A DNA stretch of 64,000 nucleotides from Methylobacter sp. (GTDB lineage Bacteria; Pseudomonadota; Gammaproteobacteria; Methylococcales; Methylomonadaceae). Both the position numbers and the translations under genes were made by a program. Shown piece by piece: positions 17,942 to 27,374 of the stretch (positions are counted from its first letter, which is position 1; every line of letters starts with the position of its first letter). A model generated the notes under the pieces. That model was not told where the DNA came from and made no database searches. It saw only the letters and a list, made by a program, of their open reading frames with translations. Where the stretch lies: contig NZ_JAUXVR010000024.1 in the NCBI RefSeq assembly GCF_030680395.1, positions 1 to 64,000 on the forward strand. The letters are read 5' to 3'.

Positions 17942-18333
17942 TGCGCGCGCGACAGCCTCAGCAAGGGTTTGCCCTGATCGCCGCCATTTTCCTGCTGGTG
18001 GTGCTGGCTGCGCTGGGCGCTTTTATGGTGACAGTTTCCAATGGGCAACATCTGACCTCGGCGCAGGATATACAAGGCTCACGCGCTTATTGGGCGGCGC
18101 GTGCGGGGCTGGAGTGGGGGGTGGCCGGCGTTGTCGACTCTGAAGACTGTTCGGCTGGAACCCTAAGCGTTGAGGGGTTTACTGTGAGTGTGACTTGCAC
18201 TCCGTTCTCTTATGACGAAGGTTCGGCGACGAAAAAACTGTTTACGCTGGAATCGGTCGCGAGTCAAAGCGGCGCAGCAGTGGGCAGTATTGGTTTTGTT
18301 GAGCGCAAACTGCGGGTATCGGTGGAGATTTGA
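17938..18333 (+). CDS. mshP: MSHA biogenesis protein MshP (PilX/GspK-like)
   Basis: Encodes 131 residues. The N-terminus QQGFALIAAIFLLVVLAALGAFMV is a prepilin-like signal without the +5 Glu, as is usual for PilX/GspK and MshP proteins. The SRAYWAARAGLEWG stretch is a strong family mark. Two Cys in the C-terminal half (SEDCSAG, VTCTPF). Last gene of the tight mshC-D-O-P block. Confidence 0.9.
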   Translation: MMRARQPQQGFALIAAIFLLVVLAALGAFMVTVSNGQHLTSAQDIQGSRAYWAARAGLEWGVAGVVDSEDCSAGTLSVEGFTVSVTCTPFSYDEGSATKKLFTLESVASQSGAAVGSIGFVERKLRVSVEI

Positions 18334-18426
18334 ATCAGATACTGAGGTATCCCCATAAAATAAGTTTATAAAACAACCGGTTTTTGATATTTTGCGCATT
18401 CAATATATACAACATAGTTGAAAAGT

Positions 18427-18589
18427 CGTCATGCCGGCAGGGATGCCGGACTCCAGTCACAAGGATGTGAAACTTTAAAATACCACTCGCTTTTATTAAG
18501 CGCCTGGAAAGTCACCCAAGTTACCATCCCCTTCGACTACGCTCAGGACAGGCATGGCACTGGATTCCGGCATCCCTGCCGGAACGACG
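18427..18589. repeat. 163-bp palindromic element with 30-bp inverted ends
   Basis: Arm 18427-18456 and the reverse complement of 18560-18589 agree at 27 of 30 positions (core CCGGCAGGGATGCCGGA, itself partly palindromic). The interior holds CCTTCGACTACGCTCAGGAC, a stretch often met in dispersed bacterial repeats. It looks like a non-coding mobile palindrome. Confidence 0.8.
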
Positions 18590-18668
18590 AGCTTGGGAAA
18601 CTCGTGGGGATATCTCAAAATCAGATAGCTTTATGCGGGTTTCCAAGTCTGACTTAACGCGAATCGGA

Positions 18669-18733
18669 GTTTGCCCCGTCCAAACGTTTATACCATGCCG
18701 AGCTAAGCAACTGCATTTAACCGGTGCAAAACG
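18669..18733 (+). repeat. Degenerate direct repeat, copy 1
   Basis: Shares GTTTGCCCC-GT, AACGTTTA-AC-ATGCC-GAGC-AAGC and CTG-ATTT with 19337-19406, in the same orientation. The two copies flank the short pilin gene. Confidence 0.6.
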
Positions 18734-19043
18734 AATCGGACCGAACAGCAACCTAATCCGGCTTAAGTAGCGTGCTCCGGTAGGATGAGCGAGAATCTTA
18801 TAATGGAGCTTTAGCAAGCCAGGAAAAAATGCTAGACTTAATACAATGTAGATTAAGTTTTAGGTTCATTGGATTGATTTTACTAAGAGGCGATCTGGTA
18901 ATCAGGTGCGATATGAGGAGGGTGCGGAGATCCAGACAGCTGCGTTGATTTTTTAGAAGCTTAATATTTAGTCGCTATTTCTTACGAAGTACAATCCCAT
19001 TATTTTTTTGCCGCAAAAACTGCGGCTTTTCCAGGAGTCAATA

Positions 19044-19304
19044 ATGAATAAGCAATTCAACGGCCAACTTAAAGGCCAACAGTCCGGTTTTACCCTAATA
19101 GAATTGGTGATGGTGATCGTAATTCTCGGGATACTGGCCGCCACGGCTTTGCCGAAGTTCATTAATTTGGGTGCCGATGCGACAACCGCCGTGGCTTCTA
19201 TGGATGCTGGCGCAATAAAAACACATAATGCCAACAGATTGGCGTGTTTAGAGCTTCATCCTGGTGATGATACGACATGTGGCGTCATAAGCACCCTCCA
19301 ATAA
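19044..19304 (+). CDS. Stunted type IV pilin-like protein
   Basis: Encodes 86 residues. AGGAG (19033) precedes the ATG at 19044. The leader ends QSG before [31 protein letters not shown], closely like the 15732 pilin, and the +5 Glu is present. After the helix only about 40 residues remain, with two Cys (LACLE, TTCGV), so the globular domain is much shorter than usual. It may be a truncated gene copy or a very small minor pilin. It stands apart from the mshA-P block between two repeat copies. Confidence 0.72.
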   Translation: MNKQFNGQLKGQQSGFTLIELVMVIVILGILAATALPKFINLGADATTAVASMDAGAIKTHNANRLACLELHPGDDTTCGVISTLQ

Positions 19305-19336
19305 AATTGCTTACCAGTCGATTGGTGTGGAACGGG

Positions 19337-19406
19337 GTTTGCCCCCGTTCCGAACGTTTACACGATGCCTGAGCCAAGCGGCTGTATTTTTAATCTGCAC
19401 ACAACG
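19337..19406 (+). repeat. Degenerate direct repeat, copy 2
   Basis: Second copy of the sequence at 18669-18733, with small insertions. It lies just behind the stunted pilin gene. Confidence 0.6.
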
Positions 19407-19543
19407 TTTTTCTCGTTCCCGCGCGTCACGTCCATTGTTATACACACGTTGTAGATTCTTGTAGGAACGATTGACCTCAGCTGCTGTACTTTCGCGCCGG
19501 GATTGGCGCTCCCACTCTACAGTTTTCAACCATAAATTTTCTG

Positions 19544-21361
19544 ATGATGTCCTGGCTCAAGTTCTTTGTCTCAATCACCAAGGGGGCGCTTGCGCCCTTT
19601 TTTGTCGTTTGCGCATTAAGCTTTTGTTTGTTGACGCCATCAAGAGGTGGCGATTACGTTTACTGGTGGCAGGGCTTATGTTTGCTGATAGCATTGCTTA
19701 GCTTGCAACAACGGCAGTTTGCGCTGTCCTGGATCAGTCTCGCATTAGCCGGTTTTTGCGGCCTGTTGCTGGTCAATACGCTGTATCTCAACCCGGTTTA
19801 CCATGCCGATGGCATTTATTTTCCTGCAACGCTGTTGCTGGCTTTTCTGGCCGCCTCACGCTATGCCGACTGGTTGGCGCAAACGGGCTTTAAGATATTC
19901 TGTGCGTTTATCGCCCTGATTGCGGTGTGGGCGCTGGTGCAATGGCTGGCCGGCTGGGGTTTTCTTGATGAAAAAAGCGCGCGTTCCGTGGCGCTGTTTG
20001 TAACGCCTAATACTCTGGCGACGGTGCTCAACCTTGGTTTGTTGCCGATCCTGGGCTTTTATCTGCTAGGTTGCGGCGGACGCAGCGTGTATATGCTGGT
20101 GCTGTTGCTTTTTGCGGCACTGCTGGCAACGCAAAGCCGTGGCGGTTATTTAGGTTTGCTGGCAGGCATTTTGTTCTTAGTGAGCTTTGTCGGACAAGCC
20201 TCGGTCATCGCCCAGTTGCAACGCTACCGTAAAATAGCGGTGGGGTTTATCGCCGTTTTTGGTTTCTTCAAATTTTACGCTTGGCTGGGGCTGGCCGATT
20301 GGAGTCTGGATAATGTTGCTGCTACGCTCAGCCACGGCGATTCCTCATTCCGCTGGGAAATATACCAGGCCGCTTGGGCCGGATTGGCTGAGCATCCGTG
20401 GTTGGGGATCGGTTACCATAACTTTCGCTATTATTTCGAGGCTCATAAAGTGTCTCCATTTCTCGATAGCACCCTGCTCTTTGTTCATAACGACTACCTG
20501 CAATTCGCGCTTGAGACCGGTTTGCCGGGCTTGGGTCTGTTTTTGTTGCTGATTGCCGTCGTGTATGGGCAGTTGATTAAATTGCGGCGGCAGGCCATGG
20601 TCGAGCAGCGTTTGCCGCTGATCCTGTCTGCGGCCGCCATCACCTCCATGCTGGTCCACGCGCTGGTGGATTTTCCTTTCTATATCACGGTTCTTCAGGC
20701 TGTTTTTGGCGCCTATTTGGGCGTTATCAATCGGTGTATTATCAACATGGGCGCAAGGCAGTGGTTGCTGCCAAAAATGCCGGAACAGGGTTTTTTAGGT
20801 CTGAGCCCCGGTTTTATCAACAATATGCCGGCGGTTGGCCTGATGGTATGGCTGGGCTTGCCGGCTTTTGCTGACGTTTCCGCCGGCTATGGTTTAGCTC
20901 GATTGCAACACGATGACGCGCAACATGGCTTATATGGGTATGCCGTTGCGCGGACTTTGCAACCGCGCAACGCCGATTACTACAGGCAAGAGGGGCTGAT
21001 CTGGAAGGAACAGGGCGTTGCCCTGGCGAAGCTCGAGTGGCTGGAAAAAAGTGTTGCCGCTTTTGATCGAGGGATTGAAGTGAACCCGTATGGGACCAGA
21101 AATTTGCTAACTAAAATCGCCCTGTACCGCGAACATGGAACCCTGTTTAAACAACCGGCCTCACATCAGGACATCATGACCTGGATCAATCAAGCCAAAA
21201 GCCTGCGACCGCATTCATATGACGTTCAAATGGAATATGTGCATTGCCTGGACTTTGTCGGCGAATATGCCCAATCCATCGAACAAGCCAAAATACTGCT
21301 GCGCATGCGACCGCAATCCAAAGCAGCGCAAAAATTATTGGAATCAGTGTCGCGTAATTAA
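19544..21361 (+). CDS. O-antigen ligase / PglL-type oligosaccharyltransferase family protein
   Basis: Encodes 605 residues. About ten or more membrane segments fill residues 1-420, with the Wzy/WaaL-type periplasmic loop recognisable at GIGYHNFRYYFEAH and FVHNDYLQFALETGLPG. The last 170 residues are soluble and repeat-like (RNADYYRQEGLIWKEQG, EYAQSIEQAKILLRMRP), similar to the C-terminal Wzy_C_2/TPR part of PglL and TfpO enzymes. Enzymes of this type move a glycan from undecaprenyl diphosphate to pilin. The place inside a pilin cluster favours pilin glycosylation over LPS assembly, but substrate cannot be read from sequence. Confidence 0.83.
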   Translation: MMSWLKFFVSITKGALAPFFVVCALSFCLLTPSRGGDYVYWWQGLCLLIALLSLQQRQFALSWISLALAGFCGLLLVNTLYLNPVYHADGIYFPATLLLAFLAASRYADWLAQTGFKIFCAFIALIAVWALVQWLAGWGFLDEKSARSVALFVTPNTLATVLNLGLLPILGFYLLGCGGRSVYMLVLLLFAALLATQSRGGYLGLLAGILFLVSFVGQASVIAQLQRYRKIAVGFIAVFGFFKFYAWLGLADWSLDNVAATLSHGDSSFRWEIYQAAWAGLAEHPWLGIGYHNFRYYFEAHKVSPFLDSTLLFVHNDYLQFALETGLPGLGLFLLLIAVVYGQLIKLRRQAMVEQRLPLILSAAAITSMLVHALVDFPFYITVLQAVFGAYLGVINRCIINMGARQWLLPKMPEQGFLGLSPGFINNMPAVGLMVWLGLPAFADVSAGYGLARLQHDDAQHGLYGYAVARTLQPRNADYYRQEGLIWKEQGVALAKLEWLEKSVAAFDRGIEVNPYGTRNLLTKIALYREHGTLFKQPASHQDIMTWINQAKSLRPHSYDVQMEYVHCLDFVGEYAQSIEQAKILLRMRPQSKAAQKLLESVSRN

Positions 21362-21818
21362 ACGGAGCAAGGGCTTTACGGTGTCGAACTGGTCGTGATT
21401 ATGGTTATACCATGGCATCCTGTTGACCTATACAGCCTCATGCCCATCACTATGGCTCTTCAATATTGAGCGTCACATGTCGCATCAAGTCATTTTAATC
21501 AACCGTATAGCCGGGTAGGGCGCGGGTTTGGATAAATTAGAAAAATAACCGATGATGAATTAAAATCGTCTTGCAGCCTCAAGGCGATATGTTTACGCAT
21601 AATAACAATCCATGAGAATTGCACCTCTGACGCACTCGTCATCAAAGAAACCGCAAACGCAGTATTTGGCGAGCGAGCCGCCATATGGCTGTTCGGGTCA
21701 TGCACGGATGGCACGTTAAAGAGTAGGGGCATTGATCTGTGTGTCGCCGATCAAAAAATAGACATCATCAATAAAACAGGTGCGCTCCGAAAAGACAGAA
21801 CAACCAAGAGAATAAAAA
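21362..21818. other. Gap with a pilin relic at its start
   Basis: 457 bases between the ligase and the MshQ-like gene. Apart from the pilin relic at 21369-21412 I see no recognisable gene. A 77-codon minus-strand frame (21499-21732) lacks family character and a ribosome binding site. Confidence 0.5.
21369..21412 (+). pseudogene. Relic of a type IV pilin N-terminus, frameshifted
   Basis: Reading 21369-21383 gives KGFTV; after one missing base the bases 21384-21412 give (I)ELVVIMVIP. Joined, this is the prepilin signature GFTxIELVVIMVI. No start codon or continuing pilin frame remains. Best read as a decayed fragment of a pilin copy; the short length leaves room for chance. Confidence 0.55.
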
Positions 21819-24800
21819 ATGCATGGCATGATGGTTTGGAAAAATAGAGTCTGTTTTAGTTTGTTTTGTTTGCTGCAAAGATGGGTAGGTTGGATTACGG
21901 CTTTTTGTAAGCCAATTTATTGCGGTCAAAAATATTGGACTAAGAAAAGCGACAACCCAGCCTACGGTGTTCGAGCCTTATCGCCGTTAGCTGAAAATAA
22001 ACTTTTGGCCATTCTTTTTATAGCGGCAATTTTTTTATGCTCTCAACATGTAGCAAACGCAGCGGTTGCCTATGGTTCTAGTGGCAGCGCGGCTACAGGA
22101 ACGACATCACTTTCAGTTCCGTATCCAGCCAGTATTGCCGCAGGTAATTTGCTTGTAATGATTGTTGGCAACAAGTATCCCACCAATGGTCCGGCAACAC
22201 CGTCCGGCTGGACATTGGTTGCCAATGGGCAAGGGTCTGGCGGACTTGGCTCGGCCGGCGGCGACAGCGGACAGGTCTACAGCACCATTTTTGTCAAAGA
22301 AGCTCTCGGTACCGAATCTGGCAATCTCGCGGTAACGGTTACCTCAGCCAATACTTCCATGGCACGGATGTTTCGTTATACAAAAACTGCTGGCACGACT
22401 TGGAATTATGCTGCCACAAACGGGAGTGATAATTCTGCTGGAACCACGTGGTCTGTGACCGGTGCAGCCAATCCGGGGATTACTTTCGGTGACGTGCTGA
22501 TTGTAGGTACCTCGTTGAATGGAAATAGAGTCACAAATTGGACTGAATCTGTTTCCGCCACGGGCGCTACTTTCGGAACCACTGCCGAGAGAAACGATTC
22601 AAACAGTAATACCGGGGATGATATGGCGCTCATCGTCTCGGAACATTCTGTAACCGCCGGGACTGCCTCGGCTGCCCCCGTCTTTACTATGACTGGGTCC
22701 AGTGGATCTGCGAATACTAATAGTCCCACAGGCGCATCGGTGATTTTGCGGGTCAGGGAGGTTCCTGTAAATTGTACCAGTCAAGCTACCGGCAACTGGA
22801 ATGCGTCATCAACCTGGACGCAATGCCGAAACGGTATTCCACTGGCCAGCGACACTGTCACCATCGCCAGTACTCATAACGTAACGCTGAATGTCAACAC
22901 GCCTACGCTGACTACGCTGACCATCAATTCTGGCGGCACCTTGACCAATACCGGCAGCAATACCATTACCCTTAGCGGCGCGATGAGCAATGCCGGTACC
23001 TATTTCGGCGGCAGCGGCGCTGTTACTTTCGGAAGCAGCTTTACCAATACCGGCAGCTATTCCGCGGGCAGCGCCACGACTACGCTGACGGGCAATTTCA
23101 GTAACAGCGGCACGTTTACCGCCAGTACCGGTACTTGGGTGTTTTCGGGTAGCTCGGCGCAGTCGCTGACCGGCGCTACCAGCTTCAACAACCTGACGTT
23201 AAACAATGCCGCAGGTCTCACGCTGAATAATGGCGTTACTGTCTCTAATACGCTAACACTAAGCAGCGGAACATTGGCTGTCGGGGCAAATACGCTAACG
23301 CTCAATGGCCCGGCGATTGCGGGTACTGCGAACAGTCTGGCGACGACAACGTCTTCGAATCTCATCTTTGGAGGCAGTTCTACGGGGGTAACGGTGCCTG
23401 GCAGTGTTACGACTCTCAATAATCTGACGATTAATAACAGCAACGGCATCAGCCTCGGCGGCAGTTCGGTGACCACTACGCTGAGTGGCATATTGGCGCT
23501 TGATACAAACAAGCTAACCACAGGCACGAATACGTTAACTTTGGCAGGAAACTGCACAGCGAGCAGTGGAAGCGGCAGTCTCACACGTACCAGTGGTTAC
23601 GTGATTGGTAACCTGAAGCTGACGTTTCCGGCGGGAAACAGTACCTGCATTTATCATGTCGGCGACAGCATTGGTTACTCTCCGGTTACTATGGCTATAG
23701 CAGTCACTGGTGCCGGAACGCTTTCCGGGCGCGTTGATGCATCCGATCATCCCGATACAACGGCAGCCGCTTCCGGCCTCGACGCTACAAAAAGCGCAAA
23801 CCACTACTGGACGCTGACGGCGGGGACACTAACCCATACCAGTTATTCGGCAACCTTCCAGTTTTGCGCCAATTCCGGTTCATGCACGGCTACCGAAGTG
23901 GATTCGGGAGCCGACACCAGCAGTTTTATCGTTGTTTTGAAGACCTCAGGTACTTGGTCGACAAAGACGGTCGGCACCAAGGACGCCTACTCCACTCAGG
24001 CTACCGGTATTACCGGTTTTGGTGAATTTGCCGTAGGCGAACTTTCCACCAATAACTGTTATAGCGACGAGTTTACCGGTGCCGATAGTTCTTCCGCTGG
24101 AACTAATTGGTCAGTAGGATACAAAACAGGGACTTTCGGTAATCCGGTTATTTACGGCAACAGGCTGCGGCTTACCAATGCATCAAGCAGCGCGGCCACT
24201 TGGGCAACGTTGCAAAGGCTATTCCCGGCATCGGGTAACAAGGTTACTGTAGAGTTTAATCTCTTCTCTTATGGGGGTACCGGTGGCGATGGTATTGCTG
24301 TGGTTCTCTCTGATGCCTCCGTGGCGCCCCAGGCTGGCGCCTTCGGGGGATCTCTCGGCTATGCTCAAAAAAGCAATCCCGGATCCGATTGCACGACGAC
24401 AGGCGGTTGTCCTGGATTCAGTGGTGGCTGGCTCGGGATTGCGTTTGATGAATACGGCAACTTTTCGACCAATATCGAAGGTCGCTTTGGCGGTTATGCG
24501 GCAGCAATACCGCAATCAGTAGCCGTGCGTGGTTCCGGTTCAGGCATGTCCGGTTATCGTTTCCTGCAGGGAACAGGTACGCTGAGTCCGGTACTTGACG
24601 GCAACAATACGGCTAATCCTCCCCACCGTTACCGCATCATTGTCGATCATACAGACGGTGTTCACGCTTGGGCGTCAGTGGAGCGCGATACTTCCGGTGG
24701 AGGCACGGCCTATACGACGCTGATAGGCTGTTCTCCGGGGGTAACAAGCGGTTGTACGGCTTTTGATGTCAAAGATCCAGGATATAGCCAGAATGCGGTG

Positions 24801-26969
24801 CCCTCTTATTGGAATCTGTCTTTTACCGGTTCTACGGGAGGTTCAACCAACATACACGAAATTGATGCATTGAAAGTTTGTACTGTTCAAGGACTAGCCA
24901 GCCCAGTTCTTCACCATATTAAAATCGAGCATGGAGGAACGGCCTGTACCTCCAATGCTGCGACGGTAACAGTTAAAGCTTGTGCTGATGCGGACTGTAA
25001 TGCACTTTATATGAGCAGTGTGACGGCCACCCTGAGCACCACGGGTGGCTCTTGGACACCTGCATCGCCGATTACCTTCAGCGGCGGTCAAACTACCGTG
25101 ACACTCACCGATAATACCTCTCGCTCGGATACTTTGGGTGCGACTGCAACTTCGCCAACGGCAAATGATGTGACTGAGTGTTATAACGGCACGACACAGA
25201 CGTGCATTTTGACCTTCGCTGCTTGCACATTTGATGTGATTGAGGTGGGGGCTGCCGTGAATACACCGATTTACACCAAACTGGCGAACACGGCTTTCAG
25301 CCTGGATGTGTTATCCAGGAGTGGTGCTAGTCAGACATTGACGGCTATAGAACTGGTGGATATGAGCAGCGGCACATGCACTAGCCCGGCCGGCGTGCTA
25401 TCGCCAGTAACTTTAAGTCCCGCATTGACTGGCGGCGTTCCTAACTTTAGTGGAAATCAGCGCAAGACATTTAGCTTTACCCACAACAATGCCGCTCCTA
25501 ATGTTCGGGTACGCGTCACTACTGCCGGTCCCTTTTATTCATGCTCGTCGGATAATTTTGCGATCCGCCCTCAGACTTTTACCGTAACAAGTAACAACGC
25601 TACGCAGACCGGTAGCAGCGGAGATCCCGTTTTTCGAGCAGGAGCAGACCCTTTTACGCTGTCCGCGACAGCTCTATACAGTTCAATCATTACCACCAAT
25701 TACACAGGCACACCCAAGCTGAACCTTGATTCGGGAATGGTCACGACAACGCTGGCTCATGTAGGGAGTCTTGGCTCCACCACATTTTCATCGGCTACTA
25801 GCGGTGTTGCCACGGCAAGCGGTCTAACCTATTCGGAGGTGGGAAATTTCAGCCTTGCCCAGTATGCAGTTTATGACGATACCTTTGCCCAGGTGGACTC
25901 AGTCAAAGGAGAATGTACTTCGGCTTTTAGTAATACGTTGTCTAATAGCAGGTATTCATGCCAGTTCGGATCATCTGCTGCAGGAGCATTCGGTCGTTTC
26001 GTACCCGATCATTTTACGGTGTCTGCAACTGTAGCCAATGTCTGTACGGCAGGTACCTTTACCTATATGGGACAGACTTTCTCGCTGTCTACTGCCAATG
26101 TGGTTGAAGCCGAAAATGCGGCTAATGGCGTGACACAGAATTACGCTGGAGCTTATGCACATGGCACTATCAGTTTCGGTGCCGAGAATGACGATAATGG
26201 GACGGATCTATCTTCACGCCTTACTTTTTCCAATAATGGCAGCTGGGCTTCCGGTATCTACACTCTGACGAGTGCAATCGGTACGTTTGCCCGCCCCACG
26301 GCTGCGACAGCCGATGCTACATGGGGCTCTTACGAATCCCTCGATATTGGTCTCACGGTGAATGATAGCGATGTAACGACATCGCCCAAGGTCAAAGATG
26401 CCAACATGACCCCCGGTACTGTTGGCGGCAGTAGCTTTACGTACAAGAAACTTTCCGCAAGCGCGTTACATATGCGTTTCGGGCGTATCGGTCTGCAAAA
26501 TGCCTATGGTTCTGAGTTAGTAGATTTGGCTATGCCGTTAACGGCTGAATATTGGAATGGCGATAGCTGGGTAAAGAACACTGATGACCAATGCACAACC
26601 GGCATTACTCTACTTTTACTGCCCGATCCCATTGCAGCTGATGGGCTAGTACCGGCAGAATTATGTGTTTGGGATACTGGGTCTGCTGGCAGTAGTGGTT
26701 TGGGCTGTGCAGTGGCTGGTACGATTGCCAATAGATTCACTCAGCCACCGTTAGCCGGGGATTTTAATTTAAATTTTAGAGCTCCCGGCATTGGTAATAC
26801 CGGCGCACTGGATATTACGGCGACGGTACCTGTCTGGATGCGGTTCAACTGGGATGGTGTGGATCAGGGCAGTGATGGCAATTTGTTCGATGACAACCCC
26901 ACCGCTCGCGTTACCTTTGGTATCTACAAGGGTAATAGTAGGTTTATTTATATTCGTGAGCTTTATTAA
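21819..26969 (+). CDS. mshQ: Very large MshQ-like surface protein (DUF6701)
   Basis: Encodes 1,716 residues. A signal-peptide-like helix (LLAILFIAAIFLCSQHVANA) lies at about residues 67-86, oddly far from the first ATG; a later start such as a TTG within LLAIL is possible. Regions in order: a beta-sandwich-like domain (90-315), Asn/Thr/Gly/Ser-rich beta-helix-type repeats (325-590), a lectin/LamG-like domain with DEFTGADSSSAGTNWS and GGDGIAVVLSD (about 748-1025), then the DUF6701 part to the end (HHIKIEHGGTACT, GRFVPDHFTV). MshQ proteins end MSHA loci with this domain. Likely a secreted adhesin or tip protein. It is larger than the MshQ proteins I recall. Confidence 0.83.
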   Translation: MHGMMVWKNRVCFSLFCLLQRWVGWITAFCKPIYCGQKYWTKKSDNPAYGVRALSPLAENKLLAILFIAAIFLCSQHVANAAVAYGSSGSAATGTTSLSVPYPASIAAGNLLVMIVGNKYPTNGPATPSGWTLVANGQGSGGLGSAGGDSGQVYSTIFVKEALGTESGNLAVTVTSANTSMARMFRYTKTAGTTWNYAATNGSDNSAGTTWSVTGAANPGITFGDVLIVGTSLNGNRVTNWTESVSATGATFGTTAERNDSNSNTGDDMALIVSEHSVTAGTASAAPVFTMTGSSGSANTNSPTGASVILRVREVPVNCTSQATGNWNASSTWTQCRNGIPLASDTVTIASTHNVTLNVNTPTLTTLTINSGGTLTNTGSNTITLSGAMSNAGTYFGGSGAVTFGSSFTNTGSYSAGSATTTLTGNFSNSGTFTASTGTWVFSGSSAQSLTGATSFNNLTLNNAAGLTLNNGVTVSNTLTLSSGTLAVGANTLTLNGPAIAGTANSLATTTSSNLIFGGSSTGVTVPGSVTTLNNLTINNSNGISLGGSSVTTTLSGILALDTNKLTTGTNTLTLAGNCTASSGSGSLTRTSGYVIGNLKLTFPAGNSTCIYHVGDSIGYSPVTMAIAVTGAGTLSGRVDASDHPDTTAAASGLDATKSANHYWTLTAGTLTHTSYSATFQFCANSGSCTATEVDSGADTSSFIVVLKTSGTWSTKTVGTKDAYSTQATGITGFGEFAVGELSTNNCYSDEFTGADSSSAGTNWSVGYKTGTFGNPVIYGNRLRLTNASSSAATWATLQRLFPASGNKVTVEFNLFSYGGTGGDGIAVVLSDASVAPQAGAFGGSLGYAQKSNPGSDCTTTGGCPGFSGGWLGIAFDEYGNFSTNIEGRFGGYAAAIPQSVAVRGSGSGMSGYRFLQGTGTLSPVLDGNNTANPPHRYRIIVDHTDGVHAWASVERDTSGGGTAYTTLIGCSPGVTSGCTAFDVKDPGYSQNAVPSYWNLSFTGSTGGSTNIHEIDALKVCTVQGLASPVLHHIKIEHGGTACTSNAATVTVKACADADCNALYMSSVTATLSTTGGSWTPASPITFSGGQTTVTLTDNTSRSDTLGATATSPTANDVTECYNGTTQTCILTFAACTFDVIEVGAAVNTPIYTKLANTAFSLDVLSRSGASQTLTAIELVDMSSGTCTSPAGVLSPVTLSPALTGGVPNFSGNQRKTFSFTHNNAAPNVRVRVTTAGPFYSCSSDNFAIRPQTFTVTSNNATQTGSSGDPVFRAGADPFTLSATALYSSIITTNYTGTPKLNLDSGMVTTTLAHVGSLGSTTFSSATSGVATASGLTYSEVGNFSLAQYAVYDDTFAQVDSVKGECTSAFSNTLSNSRYSCQFGSSAAGAFGRFVPDHFTVSATVANVCTAGTFTYMGQTFSLSTANVVEAENAANGVTQNYAGAYAHGTISFGAENDDNGTDLSSRLTFSNNGSWASGIYTLTSAIGTFARPTAATADATWGSYESLDIGLTVNDSDVTTSPKVKDANMTPGTVGGSSFTYKKLSASALHMRFGRIGLQNAYGSELVDLAMPLTAEYWNGDSWVKNTDDQCTTGITLLLLPDPIAADGLVPAELCVWDTGSAGSSGLGCAVAGTIANRFTQPPLAGDFNLNFRAPGIGNTGALDITATVPVWMRFNWDGVDQGSDGNLFDDNPTARVTFGIYKGNSRFIYIRELY

Positions 26970-27374
26970 AGCGAGGTGTGGGCTTTAAATCGCCATGTTT
27001 TGTTTTTTGTCCTTAGGGCTAATGGAACAGTCTTACCTTTAATGAGTGCCTGACTTAAAGCAGTGTATCGATATTGCTCAATAGCTGCTGTAACTTCTCT
27101 GCGAGGACTTAAGTTATTACACCCTGTAAGAAAGAAGAGGCTGGCTGAGTATGCATCAACCAATGAATATTCATATTTGCTGTTAAATAAAAGCTAAATT
27201 ACACTAGCCGTAACGGAGAATAATAATTAACCAAAAGGCGTGGGCCGGTAATTCCGGCGTAAAGAACACGCGACTTTTTCTGGATTTTATATCTCAATCC
27301 AGTGAACCGGGTTCGCGTATGTGACATTTTTCATAAGGTGTGCTTTCAAAGCATTATCCATAAGGAGAATAACC
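26970..27374. other. Gap after the mshQ-like gene
   Basis: About 400 bases. A 65-codon minus-strand frame (26966-27163) has a vague lipobox (LTGC) but no ribosome binding site. A short palindrome (CTGGATTTT...CAATCCAG) lies near 27280-27302. Nothing else is supported. Confidence 0.5.

Larger units (their letters stand above)
18334..19043. other. Repeat-rich gap after mshP
   Basis: About 710 bases without a supported gene. It contains a palindromic element (18427-18589) and one copy of a degenerate repeat (18669-18733). Frames of about 80-100 codons here fall on the repeats and show no protein character. Confidence 0.65.

Noticed and set aside
18418-18657. 79-codon frame after mshP
   Set aside because: It is made of the palindromic element and its interior and is not protein-like.
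21499-21732. 77-codon minus-strand frame before the mshQ-like gene
   Set aside because: No family character and no ribosome binding site; I could not support it as a gene or a remnant.
26966-27163. 65-codon minus-strand frame with a lipobox-like LTGC
   Set aside because: The signal peptide is too short and polar, no ribosome binding site is present and it overlaps the mshQ-like stop.
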